A DNA stretch of 8,260 bases from Bacilli bacterium (GCA_017411235.1 JAFPMR010000221.1:1-8260); one strand, 5' to 3'. Counted from the first letter of the stretch, positions 1 to 7,207 are shown. Notes: generated by a model from the letters alone, not told the origin. Made by a program: numbers and translations.

Positions 1-461
1 AAGATTATATTGATACATTGTTTGAAAGTATTATAAAAGGTAGTATGACTACTGAGCAAAAGATTAAAGCATTACATGATTATGTAATAAATAATACTAA
101 ATATGATGCTCAAAGAGCAAATAATGGAACTAGTGATTATGATTCTGCGAGAATTATGGGTATTATTTATGATAATTATGCTATATGCAGTGGTTATGCA
201 GATATTATGGCAGTATTCTTAAATCGTTTAGGTTTACCTAATTTTAAAGTATCTAGTGAAAGCCATGTATGGAATGTTGTTTATTTAAATAATCAGTGGT
301 TGCATCTAGATCTTACTTGGGATGATCCAATTACTACAAATGGTAGAGATATCTTAGATCATAGTTATTTCTTAATAGATAACAATAAGTTAGAAAGAAT
401 ATCAAAAGATAATAAAGACCATATATTTGATAAGAGTGTTTATTTAGAATTAGATTATTAA
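1..461 (+). CDS. Transglutaminase-like domain protein, 5' end missing
   Basis: The reading frame is open from base 3 of the window, and the first candidate start inside it (TTG at 18) has no ribosome binding site. This is therefore the C-terminal part of a longer protein whose start lies to the left. Counting from the TTG codon, the sequence shows the Cys-His-Asp layout of the transglutaminase-like/cysteine protease superfamily. Cys57 sits in ICSGYAD and leads a helix, His83 is in ESHVWNVV, and Asp98 is in the LDLTWDDP strand. These proteins are usually extracytoplasmic protein-modifying enzymes or peptidases in Bacillota. Export cannot be judged here because the N-terminus is missing. The gene runs towards the minus-strand operon and shares its terminator. 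The superfamily is secure, but the substrate is unknown. Confidence 0.85.
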   Translation, partial: DYIDTLFESIIKGSMTTEQKIKALHDYVINNTKYDAQRANNGTSDYDSARIMGIIYDNYAICSGYADIMAVFLNRLGLPNFKVSSESHVWNVVYLNNQWLHLDLTWDDPITTNGRDILDHSYFLIDNNKLERISKDNKDHIFDKSVYLELDY

Positions 462-488
462 AAAAAGGAAGTTATACTTCCTTTTTTT
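460..488. terminator. Bidirectional intrinsic terminator between converging genes
   Basis: This is a perfect 12-bp inverted repeat: seven A and GGAAG (460-471), a 5-base loop TTATA, then CTTCC and seven T (477-488). Read on either strand it gives a GC-containing stem followed by a U run, so it can end both the plus-strand transglutaminase-like gene and the minus-strand six-gene operon. The TAA stop of the plus gene (459-461) and the TAA stop of the permease (487-489) both overlap the ends of the hairpin. Confidence 0.92.
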
Positions 489-1632
489 AATCGTTATATA
501 ATATTTTTTCACCATTATATAATCTAATGATTAGTTTAACTACAATATATGTATATACTATTGTAGATATTATTGTAACTAGTAAATTCATAATACTTAT
601 TCTACTTAATAGTAATTCTTGTAGTAGTTGTTCAAAGTTACATACTGGAATTAAATAATATGCTAAGCTAACATCTAATTCTAGAATAGATACAAACATA
701 GGAATAAGTCCTAGCATTGTTATAAAACTGATTTTACTTTGAGCTTCTTTATAACTCTTTGATAGTGATGTTAAGAACATTGCTACTCCTGAGATAAAGA
801 TTGATGCCATTAAACAAACTAATACACATCCTAGAATTGATAAAATATTAAAGTTTAACGATAAGCCTTTAAATATATCAAATTGATTAGAACCAATTTT
901 GAAACTTATTAACATTAATACTAAACTTATTAATGCTGCGATGAAACCAACTATAACAGATGATGCATATTTACCAGTAATAAGTTCTCCCTTTTTAATT
1001 GGGAAAGTAAGAATAGTTTCTAATGTTCCGTTTTCTTTTTCTGTTGCTGTAGTTAGTATTGCCATATTACTTGCAGATATACAAATAGCAAGGATTGTAT
1101 AAGTAAGTGATACAGCTAACAAAACCATTATCATGTAGTTATTTGATTCTAAGCTTTCTATTTCATATGTTAAATGATTAAAAGCTACGACAGGATCTAA
1201 GCCTTCGCTCGCAACGTATTCGGCTGATAGATAACTATTATAGCCATCTAAGTAAGCGGTTAATGCTTGAGATGATGTCATACCATCTGTACTTGATTCG
1301 TCTGCATATATTGTATATTTATTTTCTTCGTTTTTTACAATATAGGAAGTAATTGATTTATCCTTGTAAGCTTCTTCCATACTCTTTTGATCTTCATATT
1401 CTATATATGAAATTTTTAAAGTCTTTAGTATTTCTTCTTCAGCAGGAGATACTTTGTAAGCTAAACCTACAGGACCTACTTCTTTATCTTCATCAACGGA
1501 GTCACCAATATTTCCATATAGGAATACCATGAAAGGTATCAATACTGGATAGATAAACATAGCTATTAAAGTTTTTTTATCTCTAAAGATACTACGTAGT
1601 TCTTTTTTGATAGTTATTAATATATTACGCAT
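487..1632 (-). CDS. ABC-2 type transporter permease (NatB-like)
   Basis: This is the membrane half of an ABC-2 exporter, 381 residues long. A first membrane helix lies at about 21-40. It is followed by an extracytoplasmic domain of about 120 residues (45-160) and then a cluster of about five or six helices at roughly 166-190, 222-246, 262-289, 300-316, 321-340 and 347-370. Between helices two and three is the cytoplasmic segment EKENGTLETILTFP (199-211), the coupling region typical of NatB/YhaP-type ABC-2 permeases. The ATG overlaps the end of the ATPase gene by 8 bases. It has a perfect AAAGGAGG (1639-1646) six bases upstream, inside the ATPase coding sequence, so the two are probably translated together. 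NatAB exports sodium in Bacillus, but relatives move many substrates and nothing here names the cargo. Confidence 0.87.
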   Translation of the reverse strand: MRNILITIKKELRSIFRDKKTLIAMFIYPVLIPFMVFLYGNIGDSVDEDKEVGPVGLAYKVSPAEEEILKTLKISYIEYEDQKSMEEAYKDKSITSYIVKNEENKYTIYADESSTDGMTSSQALTAYLDGYNSYLSAEYVASEGLDPVVAFNHLTYEIESLESNNYMIMVLLAVSLTYTILAICISASNMAILTTATEKENGTLETILTFPIKKGELITGKYASSVIVGFIAALISLVLMLISFKIGSNQFDIFKGLSLNFNILSILGCVLVCLMASIFISGVAMFLTSLSKSYKEAQSKISFITMLGLIPMFVSILELDVSLAYYLIPVCNFEQLLQELLLSRISIMNLLVTIISTIVYTYIVVKLIIRLYNGEKILYND

Positions 1633-2380
1633 TTTGATCCTCCTTTATTATTTTAAAGAAAGCATCTCTTAGATTTGTTGTATTAGTCTTTTTAATAATA
1701 GATTCAGGAGTTCCTTCAGCTACTATTTCACCTCTATGGATTAATACTACTCTATCACATATGTTTTCTGCTTCTTCCATATAGTGTGTTGAATAAACTA
1801 TTGTTTTATTCTTTTCTCGTTCTTCTTTAATAAAGTCTAGGATAACTTTACTAGCTATGATATCTAAGCCACTAGTAGCTTCATCGAAAATATAGATTTC
1901 TGGATTATGAATTGTTGTTCTAGCGATGTTTACTCTTTGTAGTTGTCCAGTTGATAGACTACCAATTCTTTGATGAAGAATTGGAGTTAAATCAAATTTC
2001 TTTTCTACTCTCTCTATTTGATGAGCTATTTCATTTTTAGGCATTCCATAATATTCTGCACACATAGTTAGTAATTCATATGGAGATAGATCTTTATATA
2101 GATGAGTATTACCAGAAAGATAAGATATCTTTCTTTTGATATCTACACCATGTGTTTTATAGTCTTCTTTATCAATAGTAATAACTCCTTCATCTGGTGT
2201 TAAAAGACCTGCTAGCATTCTAAGTAGTGTGGTTTTACCAGCACCATTAGGTCCTAAGATACCAAGTATTTCTCCTTCTTTTGCTCTTAATGTAAGACTT
2301 TTATCGGCATAGAATGTTTCTTTGTGTTTTTTATCAATTTGTTTAGTAAACTTTTTTGATACATTATCTACTTCTATCAT
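1625..2380 (-). CDS. ABC transporter ATP-binding protein (NatA-like)
   Basis: This is the nucleotide-binding subunit of the ABC-2 exporter, 251 residues, full length for the family. It has Walker A GPNGAGKTT (43-51), signature LSTGQ (142-146, in place of LSGGQ), Walker B IYIFDEA (162-168), D-loop SGLD (170-173) and H-loop His199 in STHY. The Q-loop region (about 86-97, SYLSGNTHLYKD) has no glutamine. It carries Ser-Gly-Asn there, a variation I believe occurs in NatA-type ATPases. The ATG (2378-2380) forms an ATGA overlap with the stop of miaA, and a GAAGGAGA site lies in the last miaA codons. The partner is the permease just downstream. ATP hydrolysis should drive export, and the substrate is unknown. 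Confidence 0.92.
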   Translation of the reverse strand: MIEVDNVSKKFTKQIDKKHKETFYADKSLTLRAKEGEILGILGPNGAGKTTLLRMLAGLLTPDEGVITIDKEDYKTHGVDIKRKISYLSGNTHLYKDLSPYELLTMCAEYYGMPKNEIAHQIERVEKKFDLTPILHQRIGSLSTGQLQRVNIARTTIHNPEIYIFDEATSGLDIIASKVILDFIKEEREKNKTIVYSTHYMEEAENICDRVVLIHRGEIVAEGTPESIIKKTNTTNLRDAFFKIIKEDQNA

Positions 2381-3234
2381 TTTTGTTCTCCTTCTATGTA
2401 TCTTTCTACATCATTAATTGTATTATTAAAATTATTAAAATCTACTTCAAACCATTTAACATCTAGTTGATTATTAAAGAAAGTATATTGTCTTTTAGCG
2501 TAGTGTCTTGAATTTTGTTTTATTTTGTCTAAGGCTTCTTCTAAGGATACTTTACCATCGAAGTAAGCATATAGTTCTTTATAACCTATACCTCCAGTTA
2601 ATGGTTTGGTTTTGATATTTTCATCATACAATTCTTTTACTTCTTCAAGTAGACCATTTTTTACCATGATATCTACTCTCTTATTAATTCTATCATATAA
2701 TGTTTCTCTATCGGTAGTTAAACCTATTATTAGATGATCATATAACCTTTTTGGTTCTACTATTTCAGTATTTTCTTTATTTAAGAATCGTTCTAATCTT
2801 ACACGATTATTTTTATGAATCTTAGTATTAGGATCTTTTTTTAGTACTAAGTCATATAATTCATCATCTGATAGATTAGAATAATCTACTTTAGAGTTTT
2901 CTTCAGTAAAACGATAATCATATAAAGCTGCTTTTAGGTATAAGCCTGTTCCACCAACAATAATTATATTTTTATCTTTATTATCTTCAATTAGTTTTCT
3001 TAAGTCTTTTTGATAATCATAGACTGTATATTCTTCTGTTGGTTCTTTGATATCAAATAGATAATGAGGTATGCCTTCTTTTTCTTCCTCTGTTACTTTG
3101 GCAGTACCAATATTCAATCTTTTAAATACTTGCATTGAATCACAATTAGCGATGATAGCATTATATTTTTTAGCTAATTCTACAGATAATTTAGTTTTAC
3201 CTACTCCAGTAGGTCCTACTATACAAATAATCAC
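2377..3234 (-). CDS. miaA: tRNA dimethylallyltransferase MiaA
   Basis: MiaA transfers a dimethylallyl group from DMAPP to N6 of A37 in tRNAs that read codons starting with U. This is the first step to i6A/ms2i6A and stabilises codon-anticodon pairing. Visible motifs are the P-loop GPTGVGKT (7-14), DSMQVF with the catalytic-type Asp32, NIGTAK (41-46), GGTGLYLKA (94-102), GGIGYKE (214-220) and the RQYTFF segment (249-253) near the C-terminus. At 285 residues it is somewhat shorter than the Bacillus and E. coli enzymes (about 315). The start is GTG, placed directly before the first beta strand and P-loop as expected. AGGGGTGAT (3238-3246) lies five bases ahead and overlaps the mutL stop codon. 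The gene follows mutL by 10 bases, an adjacency also known in enterobacteria. Confidence 0.95.
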   Translation of the reverse strand: MIICIVGPTGVGKTKLSVELAKKYNAIIANCDSMQVFKRLNIGTAKVTEEEKEGIPHYLFDIKEPTEEYTVYDYQKDLRKLIEDNKDKNIIIVGGTGLYLKAALYDYRFTEENSKVDYSNLSDDELYDLVLKKDPNTKIHKNNRVRLERFLNKENTEIVEPKRLYDHLIIGLTTDRETLYDRINKRVDIMVKNGLLEEVKELYDENIKTKPLTGGIGYKELYAYFDGKVSLEEALDKIKQNSRHYAKRQYTFFNNQLDVKWFEVDFNNFNNTINDVERYIEGEQK

Positions 3235-3237
3235 TTT

Positions 3238-3246
3238 ATCACCCCT
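3238..3246 (-). promoter_or_regulatory. Ribosome binding site supporting the GTG start of miaA
   Basis: On the minus strand AGGGGTGAT precedes GTG (3232-3234) by a few bases. It partly coincides with the TAG stop of mutL (3245-3247). No ATG is available between this site and the P-loop, so GTG is the best start. Confidence 0.6.
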
Positions 3247-5014
3247 AATTCATTGCTCTTTTAAACATACGATCTAGTTCGTAGTTTCTAAATTTCATAA
3301 TAGATGGACGACCATGAGCACAGTTATATGGATTATCACATAATGCTAATTGTTTTAGTAAGTCTTCCATTTCTTCTTGTGACATTTTAGTATTAGCAAC
3401 AATACTCATTTTACATGCAGTTGTTTGAATTAATCTCTCTTCGAATTTTACAGGATCAAATTTAGATTTATCATTTATTATCATCTCTAAAATTGCTCTA
3501 ATTGTTTCCTCGGCATAGTTTTCATTTATCCAGCTTGGATGAGATGTTATATTTATTGTATTTAAACCAAATTCTTCTATACCAAAACCTAATTCTTTTA
3601 GATATTCAAAGTTTTCTTTTAATTTTATAAAGTCAGATGTTGGATATTCTAAGGTAATTGGTATTAACATATTAACTTGGTAATAATCTTTTTCTTGAAA
3701 TTGTTTTTTTATCTTTTCATAGTTAACACGTTCTGCTGCTGCATGTTGGTCAATTAAGAACATTCCATTATCGTTTTCAGCTACAATGAATGTTCCATGA
3801 ATTTGACCAATTGGGTATAATTCTAGTTTTTTCATTTCTGGATTTACTACCTTGTCTTCATCGTCTGTAGTAAAATCAAATGTTTGTTGTATTTTTGGTT
3901 CTTCTTTTGGTTCTTCTACTACTTCCTCTTGTGGTATATATGGAATTTCTTCTTCTTTTATTTCTGGAGTTAGAAGTTCTTCTTTTACTTCGTTAGTTGG
4001 AGATAATCTTAAAGATGCATCTTGAACTAGTAATTCTTTATGTAAGATATCACTTATTGTTTTATTTATTAATTGATTTAATTCTTCGTATTTAGCTATT
4101 TTAATATCTTGTTTTGTTGGATGAATATTAACATCAATTAAAGTTGGATCTGTTTCAATACTTATAACTACGATTGGATATTTCTTTTCTGGTTTGTAGT
4201 TATAATAAGCATCATTAATTGATTTATTAATATCATAGTTCTTTATTAATCTACCATTAACAAAGATATTCATATCATTGCGATTACTTCTTAGTATTTC
4301 TGGTTTGCAAATATAACCACTTATTGTGAAATCATCATTAGATGCTTTTATTTCAACCATCTTAGATGATACTTGTAAGCCATATACTTCATGAATGGTT
4401 TTTAATAAGTTTCCTGATCCACTTGTTTTAACAATAATCTTATCATTATTAGATAATTCAAATTTTATATTTGGGTATGATAATGCTAGTTTTTCAATAA
4501 AGTAAACTATTTGTGATAATTCGTATTGTTCACTTTTTAAATATTTTAATCTAGCCGGTGTATTATAAAATAAGTTAGATACTGTAATAATTGTTCCTTT
4601 ACGAGCATCCGATGGTTCATTTAATTCCAATTTGCCACCTTTTATATGAATATGAGTTCCTACTTTTGAAGCACAAGTAATTAAATCTACTTCAGAAACA
4701 GATGCTATTGATGGTAGTGCTTCACCTCTAAATCCTAAGGTATCGATGAAGAATAAATCATCTTCTCTTAATAATTTAGATGTAGCATGTCTTTGAAAAG
4801 CAAGTAAAGCATCTTCACTTTCCATACCAATACCATTATCAGTTACTTTAATAGATGTTAAACCACCATTTTCTAGTTCTACTTTGATATTGTCGGAATT
4901 TGCATCGATACTATTTTCTACGATTTCTTTTACTACTGATGCACATTTTTCGATTACTTCACCTGCTGCTATTTTATTAGCTAGGTTTTCACTCATTACT
5001 TTAATTTTTGGCAT
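3245..5014 (-). CDS. mutL: DNA mismatch repair protein MutL (endonuclease type)
   Basis: MutL couples mismatch recognition by MutS to strand incision and removal. The protein has 589 residues from the chosen ATG. The GHKL ATPase domain shows E30 and N34 in KEIVENSIDA, DNGIGM (59-64), GFRGEAL (94-100) and the LFYNTPAR segment ending at 155. The transducer domain ends with NIHPTK (296-301). A linker rich in Glu and Pro (about 335-395) leads to the C-terminal dimerisation domain with the endonuclease motif DQHAAAERVNYE (422-433), ACK (533-535) and CAHGRP (565-570). It is therefore the nicking type found in bacteria without MutH. A GTG three codons upstream (5021-5023) is less likely as start because it lies inside the ribosome binding site. 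The ATG gives the family's usual N-terminus. No mutS is in the window. Confidence 0.97.
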   Translation of the reverse strand: MPKIKVMSENLANKIAAGEVIEKCASVVKEIVENSIDANSDNIKVELENGGLTSIKVTDNGIGMESEDALLAFQRHATSKLLREDDLFFIDTLGFRGEALPSIASVSEVDLITCASKVGTHIHIKGGKLELNEPSDARKGTIITVSNLFYNTPARLKYLKSEQYELSQIVYFIEKLALSYPNIKFELSNNDKIIVKTSGSGNLLKTIHEVYGLQVSSKMVEIKASNDDFTISGYICKPEILRSNRNDMNIFVNGRLIKNYDINKSINDAYYNYKPEKKYPIVVISIETDPTLIDVNIHPTKQDIKIAKYEELNQLINKTISDILHKELLVQDASLRLSPTNEVKEELLTPEIKEEEIPYIPQEEVVEEPKEEPKIQQTFDFTTDDEDKVVNPEMKKLELYPIGQIHGTFIVAENDNGMFLIDQHAAAERVNYEKIKKQFQEKDYYQVNMLIPITLEYPTSDFIKLKENFEYLKELGFGIEEFGLNTINITSHPSWINENYAEETIRAILEMIINDKSKFDPVKFEERLIQTTACKMSIVANTKMSQEEMEDLLKQLALCDNPYNCAHGRPSIMKFRNYELDRMFKRAMN

Positions 5015-5018
5015 TATT

Positions 5019-5026
5019 ATCACCTT
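5019..5026 (-). promoter_or_regulatory. Ribosome binding site that sets the mutL start
   Basis: Minus-strand AAGGTGAT lies four bases before ATG at 5012-5014 (six bases after its GGTG core). The upstream in-frame GTG (5021-5023) is part of this site and would have no properly spaced Shine-Dalgarno of its own, so translation most likely begins at the ATG. Confidence 0.7.
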
Positions 5027-6010
5027 CTATTGGAATAGAGATGGTCTTATTTCGATTAACTCCTCATCTTCTACTCTGATTTTTAGTAAACAAGCTTTTT
5101 TGATATTAACAAAACCAATGGATTTTATTATTAAGTCTGAATTAGCATCTACTTTTAGCTCAATTTCAGGCTTATTTAGAAGCTTTTTGGTTTCATTATC
5201 AAATACTTTATCTATTACTATTTCGTTGCTTACATAGAATGTAAGACTGTTTATATTGTCTGTTTTAATTGATAGTTTATTTTCTACAACTAGATTTAGA
5301 TTTTCTTTAGTTTGATAAGTTCTAGGTTTTAAGAATGTACGAGGGTTTGCTCGTTTTATTAAATCAAACTCATCACTATTATAGAATGATTTTTTATAGA
5401 TAAAACCTGGTGAATCTATTAGATAACCATTACCAATATCTATTTTAATAAAATCAATTGTTGTATTTAAATTATTACTAGTAGTAAGTTTATTATTTTC
5501 AATTAAGGTATTTATTAATGATGATTTACCTGAATTGGTATATCCTACTAAGTAAACATTTTTTAAACTATTGTTTATTATATTATTTACTATTTCACTA
5601 GTATGTAATTCTTTTTTACTACTTTGATAAATGATTCTATCTTGAATATTGTAGTAACTTTTTAAGTATTCTGTTATGTGATTACACTTAATACTTTTAG
5701 GAATTATATCTAATTTAGATATTATTAAACATTTAGGTACTTTTATTAATTTATAAGTATTAATTGTTTCACTGTTAATATTTAAGAAGTCTAACATAAA
5801 ATAAACATATTTTGCTTTTTTGTTTATTTCTTCTAGAATATATGAATTGATGTTTTCTAGGTTAGTTATAGTTTTTAAATTATAATTATTTATTTTAAAA
5901 CATCTCATACAATATTTAGCACTGTCTAATTTATCTTTAGGTACATAACCTACTTTATTTTCATCAGTACATTGTAGAGTTGCTCCACAACCTATACACT
6001 TTCTATTCAT
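5027..6010 (-). CDS. yqeH: YqeH-like ribosome-assembly GTPase (circularly permuted), divergent
   Basis: YqeH is a circularly permuted GTPase needed for 30S subunit assembly in Bacillus. The protein has 327 residues from the chosen ATG, against about 366 in B. subtilis. An N-terminal zinc-binding module is clear: CIGC (5-8) and CMRC (34-37). The G motifs come in permuted order. G4 is SKLD (98-101) followed by IIPKS, G5-like QSSKK is at 129-133, G1 is GYTNSGKSS (156-164), G2-like Thr183/184, and G3 is DSPG (199-202). A C-terminal domain of about 120 residues follows. G4 is degenerate, with Ser for the Asn of NKxD. The ATG overlaps the yqeG end by 8 bases, and yqeG-yqeH pairing is conserved in Bacillota, which supports the assignment. 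Confidence 0.9.
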   Translation of the reverse strand: MNRKCIGCGATLQCTDENKVGYVPKDKLDSAKYCMRCFKINNYNLKTITNLENINSYILEEINKKAKYVYFMLDFLNINSETINTYKLIKVPKCLIISKLDIIPKSIKCNHITEYLKSYYNIQDRIIYQSSKKELHTSEIVNNIINNSLKNVYLVGYTNSGKSSLINTLIENNKLTTSNNLNTTIDFIKIDIGNGYLIDSPGFIYKKSFYNSDEFDLIKRANPRTFLKPRTYQTKENLNLVVENKLSIKTDNINSLTFYVSNEIVIDKVFDNETKKLLNKPEIELKVDANSDLIIKSIGFVNIKKACLLKIRVEDEELIEIRPSLFQ

Positions 6011-6515
6011 AATATTCACCTCTTTTTATTACTTCTCTTTTATATACTAATACTTTTTCTCTTATTCTATTTGGTTTGGATAATACTGATTCGTATTTAG
6101 ATAAACGATCTAAGAAAATAGATTTAATACCTAAATTGTTGGCTCCTATTATATCTGTATATATTTGATCACCAATACATACTGCTTGGTCGATATTAAT
6201 ATTATATTTTTCTATTATCTTCAAATAGTTTCTTTTACGTGGTTTTGATGACAAACAATAAGCATCTACATTTAAGGCCTCGGCATATCTTTTTGTTCGA
6301 CCTGGTAGTGCATTTGTTATAATGATTGGCACAAAATCCTTTTTTAATTCTTTAAATAATTTTATAGCTTTTTCTGAAGGAGTTTTTTCTCTACTATCAC
6401 CTATAGTATTATCTAAATCAAAAAGTAGATATTTGATATTTTCTTGTTTTAATAGTTCGTAATTAATTGAATAGATATCTTTATAATATCTTGTTGGTTT
6501 TAATTTATTATCCAT
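6003..6515 (-). CDS. yqeG: YqeG-family HAD (IIIA) phosphatase
   Basis: This is a 170-residue HAD-superfamily hydrolase without a large cap domain, the usual length for the YqeG family. Motif I is DLDNT (33-37), with Asp33 the expected nucleophile and Asp35 the acid/base. Motif II is Thr67-Asn68 in IIITNAL, the motif III lysine is probably Lys91 in SSKP, and motif IV is GDQIYTD (115-121). The true substrate of YqeG is not well established. Its conserved place directly before yqeH suggests a link to ribosome assembly or nucleotide metabolism. It is the first gene of the six-gene operon. The ATG has a perfect AAAGGAGG (6522-6529) six bases upstream. Its last codons carry the yqeH ribosome binding site. 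Confidence 0.94.
   Translation of the reverse strand: MDNKLKPTRYYKDIYSINYELLKQENIKYLLFDLDNTIGDSREKTPSEKAIKLFKELKKDFVPIIITNALPGRTKRYAEALNVDAYCLSSKPRKRNYLKIIEKYNINIDQAVCIGDQIYTDIIGANNLGIKSIFLDRLSKYESVLSKPNRIREKVLVYKREVIKRGEYYE
6016..6023 (-). promoter_or_regulatory. Ribosome binding site that sets the yqeH start
   Basis: Minus-strand AGAGGTGA lies five bases before ATG at 6008-6010. An in-frame GTG three codons upstream (6017-6019) falls inside this site and is an unlikely start. The chosen ATG puts the first zinc-ligand pair at residues 5 and 8, as in B. subtilis YqeH. Confidence 0.7.
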
Positions 6516-6533
6516 AGTACTCCTCCTTTAATT

Positions 6534-6562
6534 ATTATACCTTAAATATAGAAATTATTTAA
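6534..6562 (-). promoter_or_regulatory. Promoter of the yqeG-yqeH-mutL-miaA-ABC operon
   Basis: A perfect TATAAT (6534-6539 on the minus strand) lies in the short gap before yqeG. At 17-base spacing the -35 region reads TTAAAT (6557-6562), a poor match to TTGACA. Transcription would start near 6527, only about 12 bases before the ATG and inside the AAAGGAGG site, so the leader would be very short. The -10 is convincing but the -35 is weak. Confidence 0.6.
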
Positions 6563-6564
6563 TT

Positions 6565-6588
6565 AAAAAAACCACTATTGTGGTTTTT
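6565..6588 (-). terminator. Intrinsic terminator of the lipoprotein gene
   Basis: On the minus strand AAAAACCAC (6588-6580) pairs with GTGGTTTTT (6575-6567) around a 4-base AATA loop, and the T run continues to 6565. The 9-bp stem begins inside the lipoprotein stop codon (TAA at 6587-6589). It separates this gene from the yqeG operon. Confidence 0.9.
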
Positions 6589-7207
6589 ATGAAGTCTTTC
6601 CTGAACAAGTTTCTGTGCTTTCAGCATAAATCTCGTTACAATCAGCATCACCGCATAAGTGGTTGTCTTTTATATATAGTAATTTTGTTGATGTTTTACT
6701 ATCGTTTGGAGTGAATGTTATAACACCATTTTTAATACGATATGTACCTTTTTCGATATCTTCTTCTTTAGCTTCATCTGAATCAGTAAATTCGTATTTT
6801 CCCCAACTCTTTAAGTTATATAATGAGATATTTGCTTTAGCATAGTTTTGATCAGCAGTTAGTACACCTTTCATTTCTTTTATTTCTTCAATATAAGTTC
6901 CTATTGAATCCATTGATGTGAAATAAATAACAAATGTATCATGGATATCTAAATCATCAATACTTACACCTTGTTCTTTGGCATAATCTTCACGAGTTAT
7001 GTAGTTTGTAGATGAAACATTATCGTATGATGCTGCCTTATTTTCAATGGCTTCTACTTGTTTATCTGTATGGTTATCTTCGAATTGAACAACTATAGTT
7101 GCTAATTCTTTGTAGTTACACCAATATCCTTTATATTTATTTCCACATCCTGATAGAATTAATGGAAGTACTAGTAATAGTACAATTAATGATAATTTCT
7201 TTTTCAT
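6587..7207 (-). CDS. Lipoprotein with FtsX extracellular-domain-like region
   Basis: This 206-residue exported lipoprotein has a Lys-rich n-region, a hydrophobic core (5-18) and lipobox LSGC with lipidated Cys21. Residues about 36-117 resemble the extracellular domain of FtsX. A beta strand (ATIVVQF) is followed by a T-x-x-Q-V helix, a DNVSSTNYITREDY strand-turn, a DTFVIYF strand, and a helix ending in MKGV. FtsX uses this domain to control peptidoglycan hydrolases at division, but here it lacks the four membrane helices. The C-terminal part (about 134-196; WGKYEF, GTYRIKNGVITFTP, LYIKDNHLC) looks like the strand-turn repeats of small lipocalin-like domains. Four further Cys (30, 185, 190, 201) could form disulfides outside the cell. 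The gene is monocistronic beside divIVA and sepF. The FtsX resemblance was judged by eye and is not certain, and no biochemical role is known. Confidence 0.8.
   Translation of the reverse strand: MKKKLSLIVLLLVLPLILSGCGNKYKGYWCNYKELATIVVQFEDNHTDKQVEAIENKAASYDNVSSTNYITREDYAKEQGVSIDDLDIHDTFVIYFTSMDSIGTYIEEIKEMKGVLTADQNYAKANISLYNLKSWGKYEFTDSDEAKEEDIEKGTYRIKNGVITFTPNDSKTSTKLLYIKDNHLCGDADCNEIYAESTETCSGKTS

Noticed and set aside
899..1102. Plus-strand open frame of 67 codons
   Set aside because: It lies fully inside the ABC permease on the other strand, has no ribosome binding site and no recognisable domain. It is a shadow of the real gene.
3071..3277. Plus-strand open frame of 68 codons
   Set aside because: It is antisense to the conserved N-terminus of MiaA and the mutL end, with no family features.
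4884..5237. Plus-strand open frame of 117 codons
   Set aside because: It is antisense to the MutL N-terminus (strong GHKL motifs) and the yqeH end. The hydrophobic, Ser-rich translation is what the reverse complement of these genes gives.
6663..6845. Plus-strand open frame of 60 codons
   Set aside because: It is antisense to the lipoprotein gene, which has a signal peptide, promoter and terminator of its own.
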